Source: Saccharopolyspora spinosa NRRL 18395
Lineage (GTDB): Bacteria; Actinomycetota; Actinomycetes; Mycobacteriales; Pseudonocardiaceae
Reading direction: 5' to 3'
DNA length: 64,000 nt
NCBI RefSeq assembly: GCF_000194155.1
Contig: NZ_GL877878.1
Location: forward strand, 62,001-126,000
Part shown: piece by piece, positions 40,179-48,198 of the stretch
Layout: each line of letters begins with the position of its first letter
Position numbering within the stretch: the first letter of the stretch is position 1
The notes under the pieces: generated by a model
Databases searched by the model: none
Told to the model about the DNA's origin: nothing
The model's input: only the letters and a program-made list of their open reading frames with translations
Program-made: the position numbers and the translations under genes

Positions 40179-40349
40179 ATGCTCGCCGCCCAGTCCGAGG
40201 TGATCCGCACGCTGGCCGCCGCGGTCAACCGAAGCCAGTTCGACGCCGACGAACTCGTCGCCCGCATCGACGAAACGGTGCGCCGGACCATCGCCGACGC
40301 GACCGTCAACGTCGACGTGAGCGTGGCGCGGAGTGGCGAATATGTCTGA
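40179..40349 (+). CDS. Lysin-like C-terminal fragment or small protein
   Basis: A 56-residue frame (MLAAQSEVIRTLAAAVNRSQ, then VRRTIADATVNVDVSVARS) whose last 45 residues match the tail fused to the recombinase remnant at 34.2 kb. Such segments end actinophage-type endolysins, upstream of a holin. The upstream part is not recognisable, so this is probably a remnant. Its TGA overlaps the next ATG. Confidence 0.45.
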   Translation: MLAAQSEVIRTLAAAVNRSQFDADELVARIDETVRRTIADATVNVDVSVARSGEYV

Positions 40350-40596
40350 TCAACTGCGCTCGTGGCTGCGCACCGTCGTGCCCGCGGCATGGTCGACGCT
40401 CGTGGCGTGCCTGGTGACCGCTGGCGCTCCAGCCTGGCTTACCGCGCCGCTTGGCGACGCGCAGGACGTGCTCGTGGTGCCGCTGGTACTCGCCGCGGTC
40501 TATGCCGGACTGCGCAAGGCGGAGCCGCACCTCCCGCCGTGGGCGACTCGAGTTCTGCTCGGCTCCAACACATCACCCACGTACCCGACCCAGTAG
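40342..40596 (+). CDS. Holin-like small membrane protein, paralogue
   Basis: An 84-residue protein starting MSDQLRSWLRTVVPAAWSTL, clearly related to the 33959-34207 protein, with two hydrophobic segments and the end LLGSNTSPTYPTQ. The pair of genes plus flanking terminators forms an inverted duplication across 34-40.6 kb. Confidence 0.6.
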   Translation: MSDQLRSWLRTVVPAAWSTLVACLVTAGAPAWLTAPLGDAQDVLVVPLVLAAVYAGLRKAEPHLPPWATRVLLGSNTSPTYPTQ

Positions 40597-40600
40597 CAAC

Positions 40601-40632
40601 GCGCCCTGCACTCTTCACCGGGTGCGGGGCGC
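40601..40632. terminator. Terminator, counterpart of the 33.9-kb hairpin
   Basis: GCGCCCTGCACTC and GGGTGCGGGGCGC pair over 13 positions with two G-T pairs and a 6-base loop (TTCACC). It is the inverted counterpart of the hairpin at 33920-33957. Confidence 0.7.
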
Positions 40633-40648
40633 ATTCGGCGTTTTCGGG

Positions 40649-41110
40649 TCAGTACCACTTGCCGGGTTGCCACTGCACGCACGTCGGCCGCGCCCCGGTA
40701 CGGCAGTACTCGGCGATGGCCTCGCGCACCCTCTCCAGCGGCAAGGACGCTGAGGCCGGGAACCACAGGTCACCCACCGGATCGAACAACAGGGCCGGGA
40801 TTTCCTCGGTGGCGTCGGGGTTGAGCGAGTCGACCAGGGCACCGTCCGGGGCTCCGGGATGCATGTAGTTGAGCGCGCCCCACCTGGTGGTTCGGTTGGT
40901 CGTGATGCGCAGGCGTCCTCGCGGGAACTCGTGAATGGTGCCGTCGTCGGACTGGCGGCAGGGACGATCCCATACATATACCTGCGAGTACTGCACGGGT
41001 GCTTCGGTGACGATCGCATTGACGAGGTTGCGTACTTCGTCGGGAGCCTGCGCGTAACGGAACTCGTGGCCAAGGATGCCCGTCACCACAGGCAGCACCT
41101 CGGTTTTCAT
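40649..41110 (-). CDS. Imm1-like immunity protein
   Basis: A 153-residue soluble protein resembling the Imm1 family of polymorphic-toxin immunity proteins, with GRLRITTNRTTRWGALNYMH and a C-terminal Trp-rich end (ARPTCVQWQPGKWY). Orphan Imm1 genes are frequent in actinomycete islands. No toxin gene is adjacent, so it may protect against toxins of relatives. Assignment rests on my recognition of the fold pattern and needs a profile search. Confidence 0.55.
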   Translation of the reverse strand: MKTEVLPVVTGILGHEFRYAQAPDEVRNLVNAIVTEAPVQYSQVYVWDRPCRQSDDGTIHEFPRGRLRITTNRTTRWGALNYMHPGAPDGALVDSLNPDATEEIPALLFDPVGDLWFPASASLPLERVREAIAEYCRTGARPTCVQWQPGKWY

Positions 41111-41372
41111 GGTCTGGCCTACCCCTGGATCTCAATCGGTCGATCGCGGCCCAGTGGAACGGGTGAGGCCGATAGCTGCTCATGGTGACCTCCTGCGGTG
41201 AACTGGCCACCCAGAGCATGGACCAGTTTTGAGAACCACACAAGAAACATTCGAGAAGCTTCTCAATCAACTCACTCAGCTGGGGCCCGGTGCGTATTTG
41301 GTTCTTGTCGTTGGCTGGTACTTGCGCGAACCGTGCGCGCTTGGTTCACTACCGGCCGACAAGGAGACCGAC

Positions 41373-41573
41373 ATGCGACTCACCCACCTCGGCACCACGA
41401 GCGGCGGCGGGGGCTGCCCGGAGCTGTACGAAACCGACCGGGACACCTACGTCGTGCAGGGAACTCGGATCACCGACCCGCACGCGTTGGCGACGCTGCG
41501 CGAGCGCGGGTTGCCGGACCACGAAACCGCGATCGAGATCCCCAAGGCCCTATTGCGTTTCGCGAGGGACTGA
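41373..41573 (+). CDS. Small conserved protein upstream of DUF6879 gene
   Basis: A 66-residue protein (MRLTHLGTTSGGGGCPELYE, then GTRITDPHALATLRERGLPD) of a type regularly found before DUF6879 genes in actinomycetes. AAGGAG precedes the ATG. First gene of a four-gene regulatory module. Function unknown. Confidence 0.75.
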   Translation: MRLTHLGTTSGGGGCPELYETDRDTYVVQGTRITDPHALATLRERGLPDHETAIEIPKALLRFARD

Positions 41574-41578
41574 CGGGC

Positions 41579-42109
41579 ATGGTGGATCTGGTTTCAGGTG
41601 TGGAGTTCGACCGGCTCTTCCGGTCGTTCCGTGACACGGCGTTCCGGCTCGAAACCCAAGGCGTCTACCGGGAGCCGGTCGAAGACGAACCGCTGCGGCG
41701 CTTCCTGAACGGTGAACCGCCAGACGATGCGTGGTTGGCTTCTTGGACCGACAACGTTCGTGCCGCGACGAGCGAGGGGCGCAGCTTCCGGCGGGTGCGA
41801 GTGCTCACCGAGCCGTTGACCGACTACCTCCGGTTCGAGATGGACCTTGCGCTCCGTGCGAACCTGCCCGCAGGTGAAGAGATCCGCAGCTTGTCGATGT
41901 CCGAGGCCAAGTCCCTGGGGCTGCCCCTGGGGACCGATTTCTGGATGTTCGATGACCACCAGGTCGGCGTGATGCACTTCGGAGACCGGGGAATGCTCGG
42001 ACTTGAGATGATCACCGATACTGCCGAGATCGCGCAGTACCGGCAGTGGCGAGACCGAGCATGGAACGCCGCAGCGCCAGCCAAGGAATGGGCCGTGCTG
42101 GTGCGGTGA
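41579..42109 (+). CDS. DUF6879 protein
   Basis: A 176-residue protein with EFDRLFRSFRDTAFRLETQG at its start, FRRVRVLTEPLTDYLRFEMD in the middle and DFWMFDDHQVGVMHFGDRGM. This matches the DUF6879 family, whose members sit beside XRE/DUF397 pairs and whose role is unknown. It starts 5 bp after the small protein's stop. Confidence 0.8.
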   Translation: MVDLVSGVEFDRLFRSFRDTAFRLETQGVYREPVEDEPLRRFLNGEPPDDAWLASWTDNVRAATSEGRSFRRVRVLTEPLTDYLRFEMDLALRANLPAGEEIRSLSMSEAKSLGLPLGTDFWMFDDHQVGVMHFGDRGMLGLEMITDTAEIAQYRQWRDRAWNAAAPAKEWAVLVR

Positions 42110-42121
42110 GGAAGAGGAGAC

Positions 42122-42970
42122 GTGACCAGCTTCGAACAGCGACGACAGGAATTCGGCGAGCGCTTGCGCCGCTTCCGAGACGAAGCGGGCATGACCGGCC
42201 GCGAGCTGGCGTCGGCGCTGGGCTGGCCACACTCGAAGATCTCCAAGCTGGAGAACGGCAAGCAGACGGCCGAGGACTCAGACGTCAGACAGTGGCTCGA
42301 TGCCATCGGCGCGTCTGAGTCTTCGGTCGAGCAAATGCTCGAAGAACTCTCCGACCTGCGGATCAGCAAGGCGGCATGGCGGGCACAGCTGCGCGCCGGC
42401 CACCGCGCACGACAACAACAGAGCTTCGAAAGCGAACACGCCGCGACCCGCATCCGCAACGCCGAATTCGGCGTCGTGCCCGGACTGCTCCAGACCGCGG
42501 ACTACGCCCGCGCCGTGTTCCGCACCCAAGCCGAGCTCCTACAGGTGCCCGATTCGGACATCGAGGCGTCGGTGCGTGTTCGCATGCAGCGGCAACAAGT
42601 CCTATATCAGGGCAAAGACATCGAGATCATTGTTTCGCAGCACGCGTTGCGGCACCCTGTTGCACCGCCTGACGCCATGCTCGGGCAACTCGACCGGCTC
42701 GTGTCCGCCGTCGACATCCCCGGACTGCGGTTCGGTGTGCTGCCCGAGTTCCGGCGACTGCCCAACATCACGATGAACGGCTTCATCATGCTCGACGACG
42801 TGGTGCAGGTCGAGCACGTCTCGGCCGAACTCACCATCGACGACCCCGAGCAGGTTGCCATCTACCGTCGACTCATGGACCGGCTATGGCAGGTGGCGTG
42901 CGAGGGTGACGAGGCTCGCGCCATCCTGCAACGCCTCGCCGCCGAGTACCGGCACCAGACCGAAGGGTGA
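42122..42970 (+). CDS. XRE-family regulator with DUF5753 domain, second copy
   Basis: A 282-residue regulator. The helix-turn-helix is FGERLRRFRDEAGMTGRELA with WPHSKISKLENGKQ. DUF5753 has EFGVVPGLLQTADYARAVFR and ITMNGFIMLDDVVQVEHVSA. GTG start 12 bp after the DUF6879 gene. It pairs with the DUF397 gene immediately downstream and is a diverged paralogue of the 29424 system. Confidence 0.9.
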   Translation: MTSFEQRRQEFGERLRRFRDEAGMTGRELASALGWPHSKISKLENGKQTAEDSDVRQWLDAIGASESSVEQMLEELSDLRISKAAWRAQLRAGHRARQQQSFESEHAATRIRNAEFGVVPGLLQTADYARAVFRTQAELLQVPDSDIEASVRVRMQRQQVLYQGKDIEIIVSQHALRHPVAPPDAMLGQLDRLVSAVDIPGLRFGVLPEFRRLPNITMNGFIMLDDVVQVEHVSAELTIDDPEQVAIYRRLMDRLWQVACEGDEARAILQRLAAEYRHQTEG

Positions 42971-42974
42971 CCCC

Positions 42975-43160
42975 GTGGCCGCCAGCACATGGAGAAAGTC
43001 GAGCCATAGCGGAACCCACAACTGCGTGGAGGTCGGCCGCGTTGGCGACCGCGCCGCCGTGCGCGACACCAAGGACCGGGCCGCCGGATACTTCACCGCC
43101 AACCGCGAGCAATGGTCGTCGTTCGTCGCCGCGATCAAGGGCGGCAAGTTCGACGCCTGA
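42975..43160 (+). CDS. DUF397 protein, second copy
   Basis: A 61-residue protein: WRKSSHSGTHNCVEVGRVGD, then AVRDTKDRAAGYF and a C-terminal WSSFVAAIKGGKF. The GTG at 42975 gives the usual length and begins 4 bp after the XRE stop. It is strikingly similar to the 29227 protein in its middle part. A strong terminator follows. Confidence 0.9.
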   Translation: MAASTWRKSSHSGTHNCVEVGRVGDRAAVRDTKDRAAGYFTANREQWSSFVAAIKGGKFDA

Positions 43161-43171
43161 CCCACAACAAA

Positions 43172-43212
43172 GAAGCGCCCGCCCGGTAGTCCTGGTACCG
43201 GGCGGGCGCTTC
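43172..43212 (+). terminator. Very strong terminator
   Basis: GAAGCGCCCGCCCGGTA (43172-43188) and TACCGGGCGGGCGCTTC (43196-43212) form a perfect 17-bp stem with a 7-base loop, followed by CGTTTTC. It ends the four-gene regulatory module. Confidence 0.92.
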
Positions 43213-43223
43213 CGTTTTCGCGG

Positions 43224-43385
43224 TCACCACCGCCAGTAGTAGCGGCCGTGCGCAGTCCATTTGGTTGGGACGTACTGGAAGATGTGGAAGGCCATGCCCT
43301 TGCCGTTGGCGATGAACTGGTCGCGGCGCAGCTTCTCCCGTGCCGCCACCGCTGCCGCGATCAGAAGTTCGAGTCGCGCGCTCAT
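43224..43385 (-). CDS. 53-residue small protein
   Basis: A short frame starting MSARLELLIAAAVAAREKLR and ending in an aromatic tail (GRYYWRW). It lies 4 bp after a 56-residue gene in the same direction and stops just before the terminator at 43172-43212. Good coding composition and a tight two-gene layout support it. The amphipathic N-terminus and aromatic C-terminus suggest a membrane-associated or DNA-island-specific peptide. No family recognised. Confidence 0.45.
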   Translation of the reverse strand: MSARLELLIAAAVAAREKLRRDQFIANGKGMAFHIFQYVPTKWTAHGRYYWRW

Positions 43386-43389
43386 CGGA

Positions 43390-43560
43390 TCACCGCCGGC
43401 GGCTCCGGCGCACCGTTGCGGCGGCCTTGGTTGGCAGTAGCGGTAGCTCGCCGTTCCTGTCGGAAGCGGTTTTGGCGGCGGCTAGGACCAGGGCCGCCGC
43501 AGAGATAAGGGAGAGGGCCAAGTACGCGGCCCGGTGCCTGCCTGGTATCTGGTGACGCAT
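43390..43560 (-). CDS. Small membrane protein divergent from CoA-transferase
   Basis: A 56-residue protein (MRHQIPGRHRAAYLALSLIS, then AAALVLAAAKTAS) with one membrane helix and a basic tail. Its N-terminus resembles that of the 60825-61094 protein (MHHSTPSRQSTARMVL). Both are divergent from a beta-oxidation gene across a MerR-type box, which is more than expected by chance. Confidence 0.5.
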   Translation of the reverse strand: MRHQIPGRHRAAYLALSLISAAALVLAAAKTASDRNGELPLLPTKAAATVRRSRRR

Positions 43561-43612
43561 GCCTGCCCCCAGATCTGCCCCAAACGAAAGGGCCTTCGGG
43601 CAGGTCAGAACC

Positions 43613-43643
43613 TTGACCGCCATAACACCAACGGTGTAACACT
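43613..43643 (+). promoter_or_regulatory. MerR-type promoter of the CoA-transferase gene
   Basis: TTGACC (43613-43618) and AACACT (43638-43643) are 19 bp apart, the long spacing typical of MerR-activated promoters. The palindrome ACACC-AAC-GGTGT (43625-43637) fills the spacer. The same 13-bp box occurs at 39787 and, with two changes, at 61160. Confidence 0.7.
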
Positions 43644-43695
43644 GACTTCGTCGCGATTCTTGTGGTATGCGACAAAGGCTGCGGAGAGGTGTGGC

Positions 43696-44829
43696 GTGAC
43701 AGGTACAGGCGGGCCGCTGGCCGGGATCAAAGTCGTCGAACTCGCCGGGATCGGGCCCGCCCCGTTCTGCGCGATGCTGCTGGCCGACCTCGGTGCCGAC
43801 GTGGTGCGGGTGGACCGGCCCACCGCCGTGGGCGGCAAGACCGACCTGCTCAACCGCGGCAAGCGCTCCGCGCAGGTGGACCTGAAGCACGAGCGCGGCG
43901 CGGAGGCGGTGCTGGCGCTGGCCGAGCAAGCGGACGTGTTGCTGGAAGGGCTGCGTCCCGGTGTCACCGAACGCCTCGGGGTGGGGCCGGAGCAGTGCTG
44001 GGCCGTCAACCCGAAACTGGTCTACGGGCGCATGACCGGCTGGGGGCAGCAGGGGCCGTTGGCGTCCACCGCCGGGCACGACATCGACTACATCTCGCTG
44101 ACCGGCATGCTGCACGCCATCGGCCGAAAGGGCGGTCCGCCCCAGGTCCCGGCGAACCTGCTCGGTGATTTCGGCGGCGGCGCGATGTACCTTGCGGTCG
44201 GCGTCCTCGCCGCGCTGCTGGAGGCCCGCACCAGCGGCCGCGGCCAGGTCGTGGACGCGGCCATTGTGGACGGTGCGGCGCACCTGGGGACCATGCTGTT
44301 CGGGCTCCTGGCCGCCGGCGGTTGGCGCACCGAGCGCGGCACGAACCTGCTGGACACGGGTGCCCCGTACTACGACGTCTACGAAACCTCGGACGGCGAG
44401 CACGTTTCCGTCGGCGCGCTGGAACCGCAGTTCTACGCCGAACTGCTGGACCGGCTGGGCCTGGCGGGCGAGGTGCCAGATCGCGACGACCCGGCGAACT
44501 GGCCGGAGCTGAGGGGACGGTTCGCCGCGACCTTCCGGCAGCGCACCCGGCAGGAGTGGGCGGAGGTGTTCGCGGACTCCGACGCGTGCGTCGCCCCGGT
44601 GCTCTCCATGACCGAAGCCGAAGTCCACTCCCACATGGCGGCCCGCGAAACCCTGGTCCGGCGAGACGGGGCCCTGCAACCGGCGCCCGCGCCGCGGTTC
44701 AGCCGGACCCCGAACCCGCCGCCCGGACCGGTGGCCGAGCCCGGCGCCGACACCGACGCCGTGCTGCGGGACTGGAAGATCCCGTCCGAACTGCTCGACT
44801 CCGGCGCATTCGGCCCCGGCAAACCATGA
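43696..44829 (+). CDS. Family III CoA-transferase / alpha-methylacyl-CoA racemase
   Basis: A 377-residue CaiB/BaiF-family protein: LAGIKVVELAGIGPAPFCAM, the catalytic aspartate in AGHDIDYISLTGMLHA, and LLGDFGGGAMYLAVGVLAAL. The overall form fits an alpha-methylacyl-CoA racemase (Amacr), which epimerises 2-methyl-branched acyl-CoAs before beta-oxidation. The GTG at 43696 has GAGAGG upstream. It is followed by an acyl-CoA dehydrogenase gene, consistent with branched fatty-acid breakdown. Confidence 0.9.
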   Translation: MTGTGGPLAGIKVVELAGIGPAPFCAMLLADLGADVVRVDRPTAVGGKTDLLNRGKRSAQVDLKHERGAEAVLALAEQADVLLEGLRPGVTERLGVGPEQCWAVNPKLVYGRMTGWGQQGPLASTAGHDIDYISLTGMLHAIGRKGGPPQVPANLLGDFGGGAMYLAVGVLAALLEARTSGRGQVVDAAIVDGAAHLGTMLFGLLAAGGWRTERGTNLLDTGAPYYDVYETSDGEHVSVGALEPQFYAELLDRLGLAGEVPDRDDPANWPELRGRFAATFRQRTRQEWAEVFADSDACVAPVLSMTEAEVHSHMAARETLVRRDGALQPAPAPRFSRTPNPPPGPVAEPGADTDAVLRDWKIPSELLDSGAFGPGKP

Positions 44830-44864
44830 ACGTCACCGCCCCGGCAGCCCGCCGACCGGGCTCC

Positions 44865-44886
44865 GGTGGCAGGAAGGTTCCCTTCC
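44865..44886 (+). repeat. Dispersed GACAGGAAGGTTCCC repeat, copy
   Basis: GGTGGCAGGAAGGTTCCCTT lies in the 97-bp gap between the CoA-transferase and the acyl-CoA dehydrogenase genes. Confidence 0.7.
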
Positions 44887-44926
44887 TCGCACCACCGGCG
44901 CGAACACCGAAAGAAGGCGTGAACCG

Positions 44927-46069
44927 ATGCGCAGGGAGTTGTTCGAGCCCGAGCACGAGGCGTTCCGCGAGACGGTGCGCACCTTCGTCAACAAGGAACT
45001 CGTGCCGCACGTCGAGGAGTGGGAGGCCGCCGGGGTGGTCAGCCGCGAGGCGTGGCGGGCGGCCGGCTCGCAGGGGCTGCTGGGCTTCGCCGTCGACGAG
45101 CAGTACGGCGGCGGTGGCGTCGACGACTTCCGCTTCAACGTGGTCTTCGACGAGGAACTCGTCAACGCGGGCATCTCCGGCTTCGGTTCCCCGCTGCACA
45201 ACGACATCATCGCGCCCTACCTGATGGCGCTGGCCGACGAAGAGCAGAAGCAGCGCTGGCTGCCGGGGTTCTGCCGGGGCGAGATCATCACCGCGATCGC
45301 CATGACCGAGCCGGGCGCGGGCAGCGACCTCCAAGGCATCCGCACCACCGCGGTGCGCGACGGCGACGACTTCATCCTCAACGGGCAGAAGACCTTCATC
45401 AGCAACGGCATCCTCGCCGATCTGGTGATCGTGGTGGCCCGCACCGACCCGGACGCCGGACACGAGGGCATCAGCCTGCTGGTCGTGGAGCGCGGCATGC
45501 CGGGCTTCGAACGCGGCCGCAACCTCGACAAGATCGGCCAGAAGTCGCAGGACACCGCGGAGCTGTTCTTCGACGACGTGCGGGTCCCGGCGCGCAACCT
45601 GCTCGGCGAGGAAGGCCAGGGCTTCATCTACCTGATGCAGAACCTGCCGCAGGAGCGGCTGTCGATAGCGGTGGCCTCGGCCGCCACCGCCGAGAAGGTC
45701 CTGTCGATCACCAAGGACTACTGCCGGGACCGCACCGCTTTCGGCCGCCCGATCGGCAAGTTCCAGCACATCCGCTTCGAGCTGGCGGAGATGGCCACCG
45801 AGGTCGAGATCGGCCGGGTGTTCACCGATCGTTGCATCATGGACCACGTTCGCGGTGAACTGGACGTCGAGCACGCCGCGATGGCGAAGTGGTGGCTCAG
45901 CGAGCTGAACAAGCGGGTCGTGGACCGCTGCCTACAGCTGCACGGCGGCTACGGCTACATGACGGAATACCCAGTCGCCAAGGCGTACCTGGATTCCCGG
46001 ATCCAGACGATCTACGGCGGCACCACCGAGATCATGAAGGAGATCATCGGGCGGGCGATGGGATTCTGA
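44927..46069 (+). CDS. Acyl-CoA dehydrogenase
   Basis: A 380-residue acyl-CoA dehydrogenase. It has IAMTEPGAGSDLQGIRTTAV (FAD/substrate signature 1), a middle beta domain with GQKTFISNGILADLVIVVAR, and the C-terminal catalytic region LHGGYGYMTEYPVAKAYLDS, then QTIYGGTTEIMKEIIGRAM. The glutamate before the IYGGT-type end fits long-chain or isovaleryl-type enzymes. It oxidises acyl-CoA to enoyl-CoA and passes electrons to ETF. Probably cotranscribed with the CoA-transferase and the phosphodiesterase. Confidence 0.93.
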   Translation: MRRELFEPEHEAFRETVRTFVNKELVPHVEEWEAAGVVSREAWRAAGSQGLLGFAVDEQYGGGGVDDFRFNVVFDEELVNAGISGFGSPLHNDIIAPYLMALADEEQKQRWLPGFCRGEIITAIAMTEPGAGSDLQGIRTTAVRDGDDFILNGQKTFISNGILADLVIVVARTDPDAGHEGISLLVVERGMPGFERGRNLDKIGQKSQDTAELFFDDVRVPARNLLGEEGQGFIYLMQNLPQERLSIAVASAATAEKVLSITKDYCRDRTAFGRPIGKFQHIRFELAEMATEVEIGRVFTDRCIMDHVRGELDVEHAAMAKWWLSELNKRVVDRCLQLHGGYGYMTEYPVAKAYLDSRIQTIYGGTTEIMKEIIGRAMGF

Positions 46070-46113
46070 CGGTCGTGAGCGCAGCAGCGCTGACGAGAGA
46101 GGCAGGACGCCAC

Positions 46114-47277
46114 ATGGATTGGATAGTCGCTCCCGACGGTGACGGGCGCGCGCTGCCGGACGTCCTGCCGTCGCTGCTCGGCGCGATGGGCGTAGCCGGG
46201 TTCGCCGACACCATCGGGTTCCCGGCCTGCCGCACCGCCGGGGTGCTGCTGATCGACGGTCTCGGCCGGGACCTGCTGCGCGAGCACGCCGAGGACGCGC
46301 CGTTCATGGCGAGCCTGCTGACGACGCCACCGCTGAAGGCGGGTTTCCCGACGACGACGGTCACCAGCATCACTTCGCTGGGCACCGGCCGGTGCGCGGG
46401 TGAGCACGGTCTCGTCGGCTACAGCTTCGCCGAGCCGTCGGGTGGCCTGCTGCACCCGCTGAGCTGGGGGACGCACGGCACGGTCGGCGATTCCACCGGG
46501 GGCCGTCGAAGTCTGCTCGACCAGTGGCCGCCGGAGCAGGTGCAACCGACGCCGACGGTGCTGGAACGGGCGGTCGCGGCGGGCGTCGATGTCCGGACCG
46601 CCGTGCCTGCCGAGTTCAAGAACACGGGGCTGACCAGGGCGGCGTTTCGCGGCGGGGATTTCCGGGGCTTGCGAGCCCTGGGTGATCTCGCAGCCGAGCT
46701 GCTGGCCGCGCTGAGCGCCGGCGGCCCGGCGTTGTGCTACGGCTACCACGGTCATCTCGACCTGCTCGGGCACGTGCACGGCCCGGGTTCGTTGCCGTGG
46801 CGCCTGCAACTGACCGTGCTCGATCGGCTGGTGGCGACGCTGGCCGAGCGGCTCCCACCGGACGCGGTGCTGACCGTGATCGCCGACCACGGCATGGTTC
46901 AGGTCGACCCGGTTAAGGCGGTTGATGCCGACACCGATCCGGCGCTGCAAGCCGGTGTCCGGCTCCTCGGCGGCGAAGTCCGCGCCCGCCACGTCTACGT
47001 CGAACCCGGCGCGTTGGCCGATGTGCATGCCGCGTGGCGGGAGACGATCGGCGACCGGGGCGTGGTGCTCACCTGCGAGCAGGCGATCGACGAGGGCTGG
47101 TTCGGTCCCGTGGTGGCCGATTCGGTGCGCCCGCGCATCGGCGACGTGCTGGCGATCATGCGTGATTCCGGGGTGATCCGGTCGGTGGTTGAGCCTGGGG
47201 AGTCCGCGCTGCGCGGCCACCACGGGTCGCTCACCTCCGCCGAGCAGTTGGTGCCGGTGCTCGTGCTGGGCGGGTGA
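46114..47277 (+). CDS. Alkaline-phosphatase-superfamily phosphodiesterase
   Basis: A 387-residue nucleotide pyrophosphatase/phosphodiesterase-like protein. GVLLIDGLGRDLL carries a metal-binding Asp, FPTTTVTSITSLGTG holds the nucleophilic Thr, YGYHGHLDLLGHVHG and VIADHGMVQVD supply metal ligands. It hydrolyses a phosphodiester or phosphonate; the substrate is unknown. The ATG at 46114 lies 45 bp after the dehydrogenase. Confidence 0.85.
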   Translation: MDWIVAPDGDGRALPDVLPSLLGAMGVAGFADTIGFPACRTAGVLLIDGLGRDLLREHAEDAPFMASLLTTPPLKAGFPTTTVTSITSLGTGRCAGEHGLVGYSFAEPSGGLLHPLSWGTHGTVGDSTGGRRSLLDQWPPEQVQPTPTVLERAVAAGVDVRTAVPAEFKNTGLTRAAFRGGDFRGLRALGDLAAELLAALSAGGPALCYGYHGHLDLLGHVHGPGSLPWRLQLTVLDRLVATLAERLPPDAVLTVIADHGMVQVDPVKAVDADTDPALQAGVRLLGGEVRARHVYVEPGALADVHAAWRETIGDRGVVLTCEQAIDEGWFGPVVADSVRPRIGDVLAIMRDSGVIRSVVEPGESALRGHHGSLTSAEQLVPVLVLGG

Positions 47278-47283
47278 GGGCGG

Positions 47284-48126
47284 ATGCGCGACGAAGGGCT
47301 GTTCGGGCCGCAAACCGTGACCTGGCAGCTGCACGCCGACCCGGCGATGTGGGTCGCCGGCATCTGCAGCCTCTACCTGCAGGCGCTGCATCCCCGCGCG
47401 GTGGCGGCGGTCGTGCAGAACTCCCGGTTCCGGGAAGACCCGCTGGGCCGCCTGATGCGCACCGGGAACTTCGTCGCCGCGACGACCTACGGCACTACGA
47501 CCGAAGCCGAGTCCGCTGCCGAACGGGTCCGCCGGGTGCACCGGACGCTCCGCGCGACTGATCCGCGCACCGGCGCCGAGATCCGCCTGGACGATCCTGA
47601 CCTGCTGCGCTGGGTGCATTGCGCCGAGGTCGCCTCGTTCGCAAGCGTGGTGCGGCGCGCGGGATTCCCGCTGACCGAAGCGCAACTCGACCGGTACTTC
47701 GAAGAACAACGCCGGGTCGCCGCGCTGGTCGGGCTTGACCCGGCGGGGGTGCCCGGATCGAGCCGCGAGATGGCGGAGTACTTCGAGCAGGTCCGGCCCG
47801 AACTGCGGCGGACGGACGATTCGGACCTGGTCTACCGGTTCCTGCACCAGCCGTTCGCGTCGTGGTGGCTGCTGCCGGTGAACCTCGGTTACTTACCCCT
47901 CGGGCACCTCGCGTACTCGGTGCTGCCGGGGTGGGCACGGAAGCTGCACGGCCGCCCGGCGTACCCGGCGCCGTTGGTCACGGCCGGGCTGTGCGGGTTC
48001 CGCACGGCGGGGCTGGTGGTCCCGGACCAGCTGCGCTTCCGCTACCCGGGAGACCACGTGCAGCGCGCGGTCGACCGCCTGGGCAAGACGGCCCTGCCGT
48101 CGATCAAGGCCCTCGGCCACCTGTGA
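47284..48126 (+). CDS. DUF2236 / MpaB-family oxygenase-like protein
   Basis: A 280-residue protein with VTWQLHADPAMWVAGICSLY, QALHPRAVAAVVQNSRF and LLRWVHCAEVASFASVVRR. This matches the DUF2236 (oxygenase MpaB) family, to which latex-clearing b-type haem proteins also belong. Conserved His residues in LHPRA and VHC fit haem binding. It starts 6 bp after the phosphodiesterase stop. Confidence 0.85.
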   Translation: MRDEGLFGPQTVTWQLHADPAMWVAGICSLYLQALHPRAVAAVVQNSRFREDPLGRLMRTGNFVAATTYGTTTEAESAAERVRRVHRTLRATDPRTGAEIRLDDPDLLRWVHCAEVASFASVVRRAGFPLTEAQLDRYFEEQRRVAALVGLDPAGVPGSSREMAEYFEQVRPELRRTDDSDLVYRFLHQPFASWWLLPVNLGYLPLGHLAYSVLPGWARKLHGRPAYPAPLVTAGLCGFRTAGLVVPDQLRFRYPGDHVQRAVDRLGKTALPSIKALGHL

Positions 48127-48157
48127 CGCAGCGGGAGCCAGCCCGTGCGGGGTGGGA

Positions 48158-48179
48158 GTGCGGGAACCTTCCTCTCACC
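48158..48179 (-). repeat. Dispersed GACAGGAAGGTTCCC repeat, copy
   Basis: GTGCGGGAACCTTCCTCTCA lies in the 72-bp gap between the convergent stops of the DUF2236 gene and the type VII-associated gene. Confidence 0.7.
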
Positions 48180-48198
48180 TGACCGCCGACGGCGATGG

